DNA of 64,000 nt from Sphingomonas sp. Leaf343 (GTDB lineage: Bacteria; Pseudomonadota; Alphaproteobacteria; Sphingomonadales; Sphingomonadaceae), in NCBI RefSeq assembly GCF_001423765.1, contig NZ_LMPG01000001.1, positions 130,073-194,072 of the forward strand, written 5' to 3'. The notes beneath the pieces are model-generated. The model had not been told where the DNA came from. It was given only the letters and a program-made list of their open reading frames with translations, and ran no database searches. The translations under genes were made by a program, and so were the position numbers. Shown piece after piece: positions 35,748-44,129 of the stretch (position 1 is its first letter; every line of letters starts with the position of its first letter).

Positions 35748-36472
35748 GTGCGCGGGCGCGGCATCGGCCCGATCAGGCGTTCATACTCCGCCTCCGGCGC
35801 GCCATAGGCATCGCCCGCAAACTCCTCCAGCGCCGGCCGGTCGCGCATCACGACCTGCCCGCGCAGCGACCGGATCAGCCCGCTCCCCTCCAGCGTCTGC
35901 AACGCCAGCGTCACGCTCGATCGCCGCGTGCCCAGCATCAGCGCCATGAACTCATGCGTCAGCGCGATGCCGTCGGTCGGCACCCGGTCGTGGCACATCA
36001 GAATCCACCGCGCGAGCCGCTCGTTGATCGTGTGCAACGCATTGCTGAGCGCGGTATGCGCCACCTGCACCGCCGACGCCTGCGCATAGCGGAGCATCAG
36101 CGCCATCAGCGTCGGACTGGCCCATGCGGCATCGGCGAACGCACCGGCGGGCATCCGCAGCGCATCCCCCTCGACCTGGATCAGCGAGTCGTGCGGCGAT
36201 CGTCCGCCCGCCAACAGGACGGGAAGTCCCGACATCCCTTCCGCGCCGAAGAGGCCGGCCTCCACCCGGTTCCCGTCCGGCGATACCGCCAGCAGCGACG
36301 CGACCGCCGTCTGCGGGAAATAGACGTGGTCCATCACCTCGTCCTTGTCGCCCATGACATGGCGGACCGGCAGCATCATGCGCTCCAGCGAAGGCACCAG
36401 TCGCGCGAAGTCCTCCGCCGCCATCATCGCCAGCAACCGGTTGCCGATCGTCGCCTGATCCAGATCGGGCAT
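35735..36472 (-). CDS. Crp/Fnr-family regulator (weakly conserved sensor domain)
   Basis: A 245-residue protein with a cyclic-nucleotide-binding-like domain (about 20-140, HVYFPQTAVASLLAVSPDGNRVEAGLFGAEGM) and a winged helix (about 165-225, LTHEFMALMLGTRRSSVTLALQTLEGSGLI). It belongs to the branch often called Crp/Fnr with LGTRRSSVT recognition helix. No Fe-S cysteines or haem ligands are evident. It diverges from a second Crp/Fnr gene; the two may control each other. Confidence 0.88.
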   Translation of the reverse strand: MPDLDQATIGNRLLAMMAAEDFARLVPSLERMMLPVRHVMGDKDEVMDHVYFPQTAVASLLAVSPDGNRVEAGLFGAEGMSGLPVLLAGGRSPHDSLIQVEGDALRMPAGAFADAAWASPTLMALMLRYAQASAVQVAHTALSNALHTINERLARWILMCHDRVPTDGIALTHEFMALMLGTRRSSVTLALQTLEGSGLIRSLRGQVVMRDRPALEEFAGDAYGAPEAEYERLIGPMPRPRTYRG

Positions 36473-36580
36473 CGTTCCACCCCCGTCGTCCGGCCGGAAG
36501 CGCCTGTCTTCCGGGCGTCCACACCCCGGATGATGCGAGCGGACGCGCGCCTGGCCTAACACCGGAAGCGCGGCACCGCC

Positions 36581-36610
36581 TTGCTGTGGATAATGCTGCC
36601 ACGCTAAAAT
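36581..36610 (+). promoter_or_regulatory. Candidate promoter for the plus-strand Crp/Fnr gene
   Basis: TTGCTG at 36581-36586 and TAAAAT at 36605-36610 are 18 bases apart in the AT-rich part of the 219-bp region between the two divergent Crp/Fnr genes. GTGG and CCAC flank the spacer as a short inverted pair. Confidence 0.35.
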
Positions 36611-36691
36611 GTTCGCTTTCCGACCAAGTATTCTGGCGCGTGAACATGATCGGTATCCGGTCGGCGATACGTGAGACAAAGGAATATCCCG

Positions 36692-37420
36692 ATGCCGGCA
36701 GGCGAACCCGTCCTCATGCCCATCGTCCGGAAACTGACACGGTCCGGCCCCCTCGGGGAGGACGACCGGGCGGCGATCCTGTCGCTGGCGCAGGATAGCG
36801 TGATGCTCGATGCGGGCGTGGCCATCGTCGCCGATGGCGGTCCGGTGGACCGCTGCTGCGCGCTGCTGTCCGGTTTCGCGTCGCGGTCCAAGGTCACGGG
36901 GGAGGGCAAGCGCCAGATCCTGTCGCTGCACGTGTGCGGCGACCTGCTTGATCTGCACGGCCTGATGAGGGGTGTAGCCGATCACGACATCCGCACGCTG
37001 ACGCCGTGCCGCGTCGCGTTCCTCCCCCGGTCGGCGATCCTCGACCTGATCGATCGGCACGCCGCCATCGCGCATGCGCTGTGGCTCGATACGCTGGCCG
37101 ATGCGTCCGTGTTCCGCGAATGGATCCTCAACGTCGGCCGGCGGGGCGCACGGACCCGTATCGCGCATCTGCTGTGCGAAAGCGCCCTGCGGGTCGCGGC
37201 GGCCGATCCGGATGCCCGATCCGGATTGCCGCTGACGCAGGCGCAACTGGCGGATGCGACGGGACTGACGCCGGTCCACGTCAACCGCGTGCTGCAGGCG
37301 CTGGTCCAGGAACGTCTGATCGACCGTGATGACGGCACGATCACGATCGTCGATTTCGACCGGCTGGCGATCCTGGGCGAGTTCGATCCCGCCTATCTCG
37401 GATCGCTCGCCCACGGCTGA
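36692..37420 (+). CDS. Crp/Fnr-family transcriptional regulator
   Basis: A 242-residue protein: sensor beta-roll (about 20-140, with CCALLSGFASRSKVTGEGKRQILSLHVCGDLLDLHG) and winged helix (about 175-230, LTQAQLADATGLTPVHVNRVLQAL). The cysteines (C52/C53 and others) do not form an Fnr-type cluster. This VHVNRVLQ type of recognition helix is common in Sphingomonads. The ATG at 36692 has GGA 9 bases upstream; an in-frame GTG at 36671 is less likely. ruvA follows after 48 bp. Confidence 0.88.
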   Translation: MPAGEPVLMPIVRKLTRSGPLGEDDRAAILSLAQDSVMLDAGVAIVADGGPVDRCCALLSGFASRSKVTGEGKRQILSLHVCGDLLDLHGLMRGVADHDIRTLTPCRVAFLPRSAILDLIDRHAAIAHALWLDTLADASVFREWILNVGRRGARTRIAHLLCESALRVAAADPDARSGLPLTQAQLADATGLTPVHVNRVLQALVQERLIDRDDGTITIVDFDRLAILGEFDPAYLGSLAHG

Positions 37421-37468
37421 CACGGTACCGCTTTCGTTCCCCGTGCCCTTGCACTACGCCTCGCGGCC

Positions 37469-38068
37469 ATGATTGCGCATCTCAAGGGACGGCTGGAGTC
37501 CACCGGCATCGACCATGCCGTCATCGACGTCGGCGGCATCGGCTATCTGGTCGGCGCATCCTCGCGCACGCTGGCGGCGATCGGCCCGGTCGGGGAGGCG
37601 GCCACGGTGTTTACCGAGATGCTGGTATCGGAGGATTCGATCCGCCTCGTCGGCTTCGCGAGTGCATCCGAACGGGATTGGTTTCGTCTGCTGACGGGCG
37701 TGCAGGGAGTCGGCTCGCGCGTGGCACTGGCGATCCTGTCGACGCTGGAACCGGTCGATCTCGCCCGTGCGGTCGGCGCGCAGGACAAGGCGATGGTCGC
37801 GCGCGCCAACGGCGTCGGTCCGAAGCTGGCGGAGCGCATCGTGCGTGAGTTGAAGGACCGCGTCGGCGCATTTCCGGCGGGAACCGGTGCCGCGCCGGGA
37901 ATGGTGGCCCCCGCGGGCGCGGCGGCGGATGCGGTGTCGGCACTGCTCAACCTGGGTTTCCGGCCCGCCGAGGCCAGCACAGCCGTCGCTGCGGCGGACG
38001 AGGAACTGGGCGCGGGTGCCAGCCTCGATGCGCTCGTCCGACTGGCCCTTCGAAAAGCCGCGAAATGA
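37469..38068 (+). CDS. ruvA: Holliday junction branch migration protein RuvA
   Basis: A 199-residue DNA-binding subunit of the RuvAB motor. It opens [28 protein letters not shown] and has the paired helix-hairpin-helix region ([17 protein letters not shown], then [19 protein letters not shown]) and a C-terminal domain ([21 protein letters not shown]) that contacts RuvB. Length is typical. Confidence 0.97.
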   Translation: MIAHLKGRLESTGIDHAVIDVGGIGYLVGASSRTLAAIGPVGEAATVFTEMLVSEDSIRLVGFASASERDWFRLLTGVQGVGSRVALAILSTLEPVDLARAVGAQDKAMVARANGVGPKLAERIVRELKDRVGAFPAGTGAAPGMVAPAGAAADAVSALLNLGFRPAEASTAVAAADEELGAGASLDALVRLALRKAAK

Positions 38069-38083
38069 CACATAAATCAATCA

Positions 38084-38138
38084 TTACGAGTGAAACCCAT
38101 TTTGGATTCGTAACGGATGGGTAAGCGTTTGCTCGTAA
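38084..38138 (+). promoter_or_regulatory. AT-rich control region with repeated TCGTAA motifs
   Basis: The 80-bp gap between ruvA and the next gene is much less GC-rich than its surroundings. It holds TTACGA (38084-38089) with inverted TCGTAA at 38108-38113 and 38133-38138 (25 bases apart), and ACCCAT (38095-38100) inverted to ATGGGT (38117-38122). These look like binding half-sites, but I recognise no known consensus. Confidence 0.35.
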
Positions 38139-38148
38139 AACCGGGATC

Positions 38149-38637
38149 ATGGACACGACCCGCGCACTTCATCTGCTGCACGAGCATCGGCAGGGCCTAT
38201 CGAACCAGTTAACCGCCGCGGAAGCGGTGGTGAGCGTCGCGGGGTCCGATGGCGGTCCGGCCCTCGCCCGCGCCCATTGGGATCTGGCGCGGCTGCTGCG
38301 CTCCTATCGCCTGTTCAAGCATGCGGAGGTGTTCTGCCCGGCCATCGCGCAGGGTGACACCGACGAACGGCGGTCGGCCGCCGACATGATGGTCAACTGC
38401 GACAGGGCCGCTGCCCGTTTCGACGACTATGTCCTGCGTTTCAGCGGGATCGGCGGCACCGTCCCCGTCGGGGAGCCGGATCGGCGCGCGGCGATGCTGG
38501 CTCTGATCGCCGGCATCCGCGCCCACCTCGACAACGAGGGCCGCGCAATCGAACGGTTGATGAACGACTGGCGCGGGATGCCGGTGGGTATGCCGCCATC
38601 GCAGCCTGCCGCAACCAGTCTCTACGCCCGCCGCTGA
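38149..38637 (+). CDS. Hypothetical protein, possibly a divergent hemerythrin-like domain
   Basis: A 162-residue, mostly helical soluble protein. H11/H13 (LLHEHRQGL), H43 (RAHWDLARLL), H58 with E60 (FKHAEVFCPAI) and H126 with E130 (HLDNEGRAIERL) fall where a hemerythrin HHE domain has iron-binding residues, and the phrase HAE.FCPAI resembles the HxxxE...FxP turn of that family. Some ligands are not clearly placed, so oxygen or iron binding is only a suggestion. It has its own AT-rich upstream region. Confidence 0.55.
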   Translation: MDTTRALHLLHEHRQGLSNQLTAAEAVVSVAGSDGGPALARAHWDLARLLRSYRLFKHAEVFCPAIAQGDTDERRSAADMMVNCDRAAARFDDYVLRFSGIGGTVPVGEPDRRAAMLALIAGIRAHLDNEGRAIERLMNDWRGMPVGMPPSQPAATSLYARR

Positions 38638-38650
38638 AGCGCCACGCCGG

Positions 38651-39244
38651 TCAGGTCTTCGATCCGATCAGTCCCGCGCCGACGGCGACGGCGACACTCG
38701 CCAGCATCATCGCGGCGATCATCAGTGCCCCGTCACGCACCAGCAACGCCAGTCCGAACGCCGCGATCGCCGCCATCGGCGCGGTGCTGGCGAACGGCAG
38801 CAGCTCCAGCGGCGGCACCGTCGCCGCCAGCACGATGCAGCACACGCCCGCCACCCGCACGAACGGCCCTCGCGTCAGTGCCGGCAGTCGCCCGTGGAAC
38901 CAGCGATCGGCATGGTGCGCCGCGCCACGCAGCGTCTGCGTCGCCTTGCGGACCGTGTCCGCCCTGGCGCTCCGCCGCGCGAGGAAACCGGGCAGCCAGA
39001 GGTGATCGCGGCCCAGCACGATCTGTACCGCGAACAGCGCGATGATCGCCGCCAGCACCGTCGGCAGGCCGGGGATGCCGCCGATCGGCGACATCTCGAT
39101 CAGCGCCGGCACCAGCAGGAACGGGCCGTACGACCGGTTGCCGAACGCCTCCACCGCATCGCCCAGCGACACGCGATCCTGTTCCCCGGCCAGCTCGTCC
39201 AGTCCGTCCAGAATGTCGCCGATGCTGTGGGGATCGTCCGCCAT
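38651..39244 (-). CDS. exoD: ExoD-family membrane protein
   Basis: A 197-residue inner membrane protein of the ExoD family, named from Sinorhizobium meliloti, where loss affects exopolysaccharide and alkali tolerance; the biochemical role is unknown. Features are DILDGLDELAGEQDRVSLGDAVEAFGNRSYGPFLLVPALIEMSPIGGIPG and four to five membrane segments. The ATG at 39244 begins MADDPHS; longer readings run into repeat DNA. It is convergent with the hemerythrin-like gene and diverges from ruvB. Confidence 0.85.
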   Translation of the reverse strand: MADDPHSIGDILDGLDELAGEQDRVSLGDAVEAFGNRSYGPFLLVPALIEMSPIGGIPGLPTVLAAIIALFAVQIVLGRDHLWLPGFLARRSARADTVRKATQTLRGAAHHADRWFHGRLPALTRGPFVRVAGVCCIVLAATVPPLELLPFASTAPMAAIAAFGLALLVRDGALMIAAMMLASVAVAVGAGLIGSKT

Positions 39245-39375
39245 GGAGACCGAACCGCGCCACGCCGGAACGGGTTCCGCTGTCCTACAGGTGCCGCCGG
39301 TGCGATAGTGAGGCGATGTTCCGGCCGACACTCCCCCGCTCACCTGATCGGTCGTATCCGGTGGTGATGCGGGCG

Positions 39376-39419
39376 AAGTGGAGGCCGGTGCGCCGACGCC
39401 TCCACTTCCTCCACTTCGA
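39376..39419 (+). repeat. Structured inverted repeat, copy 1 (upstream of ruvB)
   Basis: GAAGTGGAGG (39376-39385) pairs with CCTCCACTTC (39400-39409); inside, CGG-TGCG-CCG forms a small inner stem; CTCCACTTCG follows again at 39410-39419. A second copy lies at 49108-49153. It ends 42 bases before the ruvB start codon and is not behind any plus-strand gene, so it is not a simple terminator. Confidence 0.75.
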
Positions 39420-39461
39420 TCCCCTCGACTTGGGGCTGTCCGGTCCGCTACGGAACGAATC

Positions 39462-40481
39462 GTGACCGATGACCGCCTCCTGACCGCCAGCCGCCGCCCC
39501 GAGGACGTCGATGCCGCGCTGCGCCCCAAAAGCCTCGACGAATTCGTCGGGCAACAGGCGGCGCGCGAGAATCTGCGCATCTTCATCCAGGCCGCGCGCG
39601 GTCGCGGCGACGCGCTCGATCACGTCCTGTTCTTCGGCCCGCCGGGTCTCGGCAAGACGACGCTGGCACAGATCATCGCGCGCGAAATGGGCGTCGGCTT
39701 CCGCGCCACCTCCGGCCCGGTCATCGCCAAGCAGGGCGATCTCGCCGCCCTGCTGACCAATCTGGAGGACGGCGACGTCCTGTTCATCGACGAGATCCAC
39801 CGACTGCAACCGGCGGTGGAGGAAGTGCTCTATCCGGCGATGGAGGACCGCGCGCTCGACCTGATGATCGGGGAGGGGCCGTCGGCACGTTCCGTCCGCA
39901 TCGACCTGCCGCGATTCACGCTGGTCGGCGCGACGACGCGGCAGGGATTGCTGACGACGCCGCTGCGCGACCGGTTCGGCATCCCCGTGCGCCTGCAATT
40001 CTATACCGTGGAGGAACTGACGCGCGTCGTGTCGCGCGCCGCCGGGCTGCTCGACCTCGGCATCGCACCGGACGGCGCGGCGGAGGTGGCCCGCCGCGCG
40101 CGGGGCACGCCGCGCATCGCCGGTCGCCTGCTGCGCCGCGTCCGCGACTTCGCCAACGTCGCCGGGGTGGAGACGGTGGACGCCCGAATCGCCGACGCCG
40201 CGCTCAACCGGCTGGAGGTCGACAAGCTCGGCCTCGACGCGATGGACCGGCGCTATCTGCACATGATCGCCGACATCTATCGCGGCGGCCCGGTCGGGGT
40301 CGAGACGCTCGCCGCCGGCCTGTCCGAACCGCGCGATACGATCGAAGAGGTGATCGAGCCGTATCTGATCCAGCTCGGGCTGATCGCCCGTACCGCCCGT
40401 GGCCGCTTCCTGAACGCCGGGGGGTGGAAGCATCTGGGACTCAACCCGCCGGCGGGGTCGCAGGACGGATTGTTCGACTGA
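39462..40481 (+). CDS. ruvB: Holliday junction DNA helicase RuvB
   Basis: A 339-residue AAA+ motor of branch migration. Walker A is [12 protein letters not shown], Walker [10 protein letters not shown], sensor 1 [11 protein letters not shown], sensor 2/arginine region [16 protein letters not shown], and a C-terminal winged helix ([15 protein letters not shown]). The GTG at 39462 with GGAAC 9 bases upstream gives the usual start ([14 protein letters not shown]). Confidence 0.97.
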   Translation: MTDDRLLTASRRPEDVDAALRPKSLDEFVGQQAARENLRIFIQAARGRGDALDHVLFFGPPGLGKTTLAQIIAREMGVGFRATSGPVIAKQGDLAALLTNLEDGDVLFIDEIHRLQPAVEEVLYPAMEDRALDLMIGEGPSARSVRIDLPRFTLVGATTRQGLLTTPLRDRFGIPVRLQFYTVEELTRVVSRAAGLLDLGIAPDGAAEVARRARGTPRIAGRLLRRVRDFANVAGVETVDARIADAALNRLEVDKLGLDAMDRRYLHMIADIYRGGPVGVETLAAGLSEPRDTIEEVIEPYLIQLGLIARTARGRFLNAGGWKHLGLNPPAGSQDGLFD

Positions 40482-40502
40482 CGGAGTAGAAGGGGGGATC
40501 AC

Positions 40503-41726
40503 ATGGGGGGAATGGTCGTCGATCCGGCGGATGGGGGCAATGTGCCGTCGCCTGCGCCACCCGCGATATCGTTGCCGGCGCTGTTCCTGCGTTTCCTGCG
40601 CTTTGGCTGCCTCGCCTTCGGGGGACCGGTCGCGCAGATCGCGATGATCCGGCAGGCGCTGGTAGAGGACGATCCGTGGATCTCCGGCGCGCGCTTCAAT
40701 CGCCTGCTCGCCATCCTCCAGATCCTGCCGGGGCCGGAGGCGCACGAACTCTGCGTCCATCTGGGCATGGTCGCGCGCGGCCGCTGGGGTGGACTGCTTG
40801 CCGGGCTCGGCTTCATGCTGCCCGGTCTCGTGCTGATGCTGGGCGCGGCGTGGCTCTACGACGCGTGGCTGCTCGGCCGGACGGGGGCGTCGGGGTTGCT
40901 GCTGGGCGTGCAGATCGTCGTCGTCGCGATCATCGTCCGCGCGGTGCAGCGGATCGGCAGGCATGTGCTGGAGGATCGCCTGCTGTGGCTGATCGCGGGC
41001 CTCGCGACGGTCGCGACTTTGCTCGGCGTGCCGTTCTGGATTCCGCTGATCGCGGGCGGTCTGGCCTATGCGGTCGCGGCGCGGCGCCGGGCCGCGGCGG
41101 CGGTCGCGGTGCTGGCCGTCCTCGTCGCGATCGCGCTGCATGACGGCACGGTGGCGCCGGTCGGCGCGGTGGCCGCGTCACCCGGCGTGCAGGCGGGCAT
41201 CGCCGCGCTGTTCGTCGCCGGGCTGAAGGGCGGGCTGCTGACCTTCGGCGGGGCCTACACCGCCATTCCGTACGTACGCGCCGACACGGTGGGGCGCGGC
41301 TGGCTGGCGGACGGCACGTTTCTCGACGGCGTCGCGCTGGCGGGCGTGCTGCCCGCGCCGCTGGTGATCTTCGGCACCTTCGTCGGCTATGTCGCCGGTG
41401 GGCTCGGCGGTGCGCTGGCGCTGACCGCGGGCATGTTCCTGCCCGCGTTCGCCTTTTCGATGATCCTGTTCGAACGGCTGGAGGCGGTGGTGGAGAACCC
41501 GGCCACCCACCGGCTGCTTGCGGGTGTCGCGGCGGCGGTGGTCGGGGTGATCGCCGCCACGTCGGTGCAACTCGGCTGGGCCACCGAAGCCCGCGCGCCG
41601 GCGCTGTGGCCGGTCGCGACGATCTTCGCGCTGGCGCTGGCGGCGGCGTGGTTCGGCAAGGGGCGCTGGCTGATCCCCGCGCTGATCGCGTTCGGTGCGG
41701 CGGCGGGGTGGCTGCTGTTTCCGTGA
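40503..41726 (+). CDS. chrA: Chromate transporter ChrA family, long (two-domain) form
   Basis: A 407-residue inner membrane protein of the CHR family. Two homologous halves are visible: FLRFGCLAFGGPVAQIAMIRQALV at the N-terminal half and FVAGLKGGLLTFGGAYTAIPYVRADTV at the second, about 10-11 membrane segments in all. ChrA expels chromate by a proton-driven mechanism; many chromosomal members have unproven substrates. AAGGGGGG precedes the ATG; a second ATG three codons on is also possible. Confidence 0.92.
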   Translation: MGGMVVDPADGGNVPSPAPPAISLPALFLRFLRFGCLAFGGPVAQIAMIRQALVEDDPWISGARFNRLLAILQILPGPEAHELCVHLGMVARGRWGGLLAGLGFMLPGLVLMLGAAWLYDAWLLGRTGASGLLLGVQIVVVAIIVRAVQRIGRHVLEDRLLWLIAGLATVATLLGVPFWIPLIAGGLAYAVAARRRAAAAVAVLAVLVAIALHDGTVAPVGAVAASPGVQAGIAALFVAGLKGGLLTFGGAYTAIPYVRADTVGRGWLADGTFLDGVALAGVLPAPLVIFGTFVGYVAGGLGGALALTAGMFLPAFAFSMILFERLEAVVENPATHRLLAGVAAAVVGVIAATSVQLGWATEARAPALWPVATIFALALAAAWFGKGRWLIPALIAFGAAAGWLLFP

Positions 41727-41772
41727 TCGCGCCGCTACCCGGCCCCCGGACAATCTGATAGCGAGTCGCATC

Positions 41773-44040
41773 ATGCCCACGGCCGCCGCCTCCGCCCGCG
41801 AGATTCTCGTTCGTCTCCACGACGTAATGGCGTCGCGCACGCCCGCGCAGGCGAAGCTCAATCAGGTCGTCGGCATCATCGGCGAGGAGACGGACAGCGA
41901 AGTCTGTTCGGTGTATCTGCTGCGCGAGGGCGTGCTCGAACTCTTCGCCACCCGCGGCCTGGCGCAGGAGGCGGTCCACGTCACCAAGCTGGCGCTGGGC
42001 GAGGGGCTGGTCGGCACGATCGCCGAGCGGGGCGAGGTGCTGAACCTCGACGAGGCCGCTTCCCATCCCGATTTCCGCTACATGCCGGAAACGGGGGAGG
42101 AGCGCTTCCACAGCTTCGCCGGCGTGCCGATCATCCGCCGCGAACGCGTCGTCGGCGTGCTCGCGGTCCAGCATGCCGAACAGCGCCGCTACGCCGATGT
42201 CGAGATCGAGGCGTTGCTGACGGTCGCGATGGTGTTGTCTGAACTGATCGCCAATGCCGGCCTGATCGACACCGGCGCGGTGACCGATCGTCCGCAATCG
42301 ACCGCCGCCGTCCGCATTCCGGGGCAGAAGCTGGTCGAGGGCATGGCGTCCGGCGCGGCGGTCTTCCACCAGCCGCGCATCGTCGTCGAGCATACTGTCG
42401 CCGAGGACACCGATGCGGAGCGCCACCGCGTCTACGCCGCGTTCGACAAGATGCGCGAGCAGATCGACCGGATCGCGCGGGAGGCCGAATTCGGCGTCGG
42501 TGGCGAGCATATCGAGGTCATCGAGACCTACAAGATGTTCGCCTATGACGAGGGCTGGGCGCGGCGCATCAACGAGGCGATCGACAGCGGCCTGACCGCC
42601 GAGGCGGCGATCGAGCGCGTGCAGCAGCGCACCCGTCAGCGGATGCGCCAGATCGACGACCCGCTGCTCGCCGATCGCATGCACGATCTGGAGGACCTCG
42701 CGAACCGCCTGCTGCGCATCGTCTCGGGCCAGATGGGCACCGCCGCGCAACTCGGGCTGCGGCAGGACACGATCCTGATCGCCCGCAATCTCGGCCCCGC
42801 CGAATTGCTGGAATACGACCGCCGCCGTCTGAAGGGCGTGATCCTGGAGGAAGGATCGCTCACCGCGCACGTCACGATCGTCGCGCGCGCGATGGGCGTG
42901 CCCGTGCTCGGCCGGGTGCGCGACGTTCGCCGCCTGATCGCGGAGGGCGACCAGTTGTTGCTCGACGTGACGGAGGGCAACGTCTTCGTCCGCCCGTCCG
43001 CTGCGATGGAGGAGGCGTTCGACGCCAAGCTGGCGCTCCGTCAGAAGCGCAAGGCCGCGTTCGCCGCGTTGCGCGACGTGCCGCCGGTGACGAAGGACGG
43101 CCACCGCGTCACGCTGATGATAAACGCCGGGCTGCGCGACGATGTCGGTGCGCTCGACATCACCGGCGCCGACGGGATCGGCCTGTTCCGCACCGAATTC
43201 CAGTTCCTCGTCTCCGCCACCCTGCCGCAGCGCGAGCGCCAGCAGCGCCTCTATCGCGAAGTGATGGAAACCGCCGGCGACCGCCCGGTCGTGTTCCGCA
43301 CGATCGACATCGGCGGCGACAAGGCTTTGCCCTATCTGAAGCTGGAGGGCGGGCACGAGGAGAATCCGGCGATGGGCTGGCGCGCGCTGCGCCTGTCGCT
43401 GGAGCGCGACGGCCTGATGAAGGTGCAGGCGCGCGCGCTGCTGGAGGCGGGGGCCGGCCGCACCCTCAACGTCATGTTCCCGATGGTGTCGGAGGCGTGG
43501 GAGTTCGACGAGGCGAAAGCCCTGTTCGAGGCGCAGCGCGACTGGCTGACCGGCCGGGGCAAGCGCGCACCGAATGAGGTCCGCTATGGCGCGATGCTGG
43601 AGGTGCCGGCGCTGGCCGAACAGCTCGACCTGTTGTTGCCCGCGGTCGATTTCCTGTCGATCGGCACCAACGACCTGACGCAGTTCCTGTTCGCCGCCGA
43701 CCGCGCCAACCCGAAACTGGCGGAGCGGTACGACTGGTTGTCCTCCTCGATCCTGCGCTTCCTGCGCCGCGTCGTCACGGCAGCGCGGGAACAGGGCGTG
43801 CCGGTGGCGGTATGCGGTGAAATGGGGGGTCGCCCCTTGGAGGCGCTGGCGCTGATCGGTATCGGGATCGACCGGCTGTCGATCACGCCCGCCGCGGTCG
43901 GTCCGGTCAAGGCGATGATCCGGTCGCTGGACCGGACGGCGGTGACCGCGGAACTCGACCGGCTGCTGGCCCGCCCGCCGCGCGACATGCGTGGTGCGCT
44001 CGAAACATGGGCGGCGGCGAACGGAATCGAACTGGCCTGA
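41773..44040 (+). CDS. ptsP: PtsP, phosphoenolpyruvate-protein phosphotransferase (EI-Ntr)
   Basis: A 755-residue first enzyme of the nitrogen-related PTS. A GAF domain (about 15-165) is followed by the PTS-EI N-terminal part, the phosphohistidine domain with H366 in EGSLTAHVTIVARAMGVPVLG, and the PEP-binding TIM barrel (GADGIGLFRTEFQFL, DIGGDKALPYLK, FLSIGTNDLTQF, VAVCGEMGG). It phosphorylates NPr in response to glutamine and in turn affects potassium and carbon control. Length matches the family. ATG at 41773 starts MPTAAASAREIL. Confidence 0.95.
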   Translation: MPTAAASAREILVRLHDVMASRTPAQAKLNQVVGIIGEETDSEVCSVYLLREGVLELFATRGLAQEAVHVTKLALGEGLVGTIAERGEVLNLDEAASHPDFRYMPETGEERFHSFAGVPIIRRERVVGVLAVQHAEQRRYADVEIEALLTVAMVLSELIANAGLIDTGAVTDRPQSTAAVRIPGQKLVEGMASGAAVFHQPRIVVEHTVAEDTDAERHRVYAAFDKMREQIDRIAREAEFGVGGEHIEVIETYKMFAYDEGWARRINEAIDSGLTAEAAIERVQQRTRQRMRQIDDPLLADRMHDLEDLANRLLRIVSGQMGTAAQLGLRQDTILIARNLGPAELLEYDRRRLKGVILEEGSLTAHVTIVARAMGVPVLGRVRDVRRLIAEGDQLLLDVTEGNVFVRPSAAMEEAFDAKLALRQKRKAAFAALRDVPPVTKDGHRVTLMINAGLRDDVGALDITGADGIGLFRTEFQFLVSATLPQRERQQRLYREVMETAGDRPVVFRTIDIGGDKALPYLKLEGGHEENPAMGWRALRLSLERDGLMKVQARALLEAGAGRTLNVMFPMVSEAWEFDEAKALFEAQRDWLTGRGKRAPNEVRYGAMLEVPALAEQLDLLLPAVDFLSIGTNDLTQFLFAADRANPKLAERYDWLSSSILRFLRRVVTAAREQGVPVAVCGEMGGRPLEALALIGIGIDRLSITPAAVGPVKAMIRSLDRTAVTAELDRLLARPPRDMRGALETWAAANGIELA

Positions 44041-44129
44041 CAGGCAATCGGATGGCGGGCGCGGGTTGACGGGGCTGGAGCGCTCTGAAAGATGCAGGGG
44101 CGGGCGGGATGCCCGGGCGGAGTGAATGG

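Noticed and set aside
39244-39290. EcfG-like promoter for exoD (minus-strand GGAAC followed by GGTT)
   Set aside because: The spacing to GTT is 18 bases and the preceding base is not C; weaker than the match at 52200-52224.
40930-43356. A minus-strand open frame of 808 codons
   Set aside because: Antisense to chrA and ptsP; composition is that of a GC-rich shadow frame.
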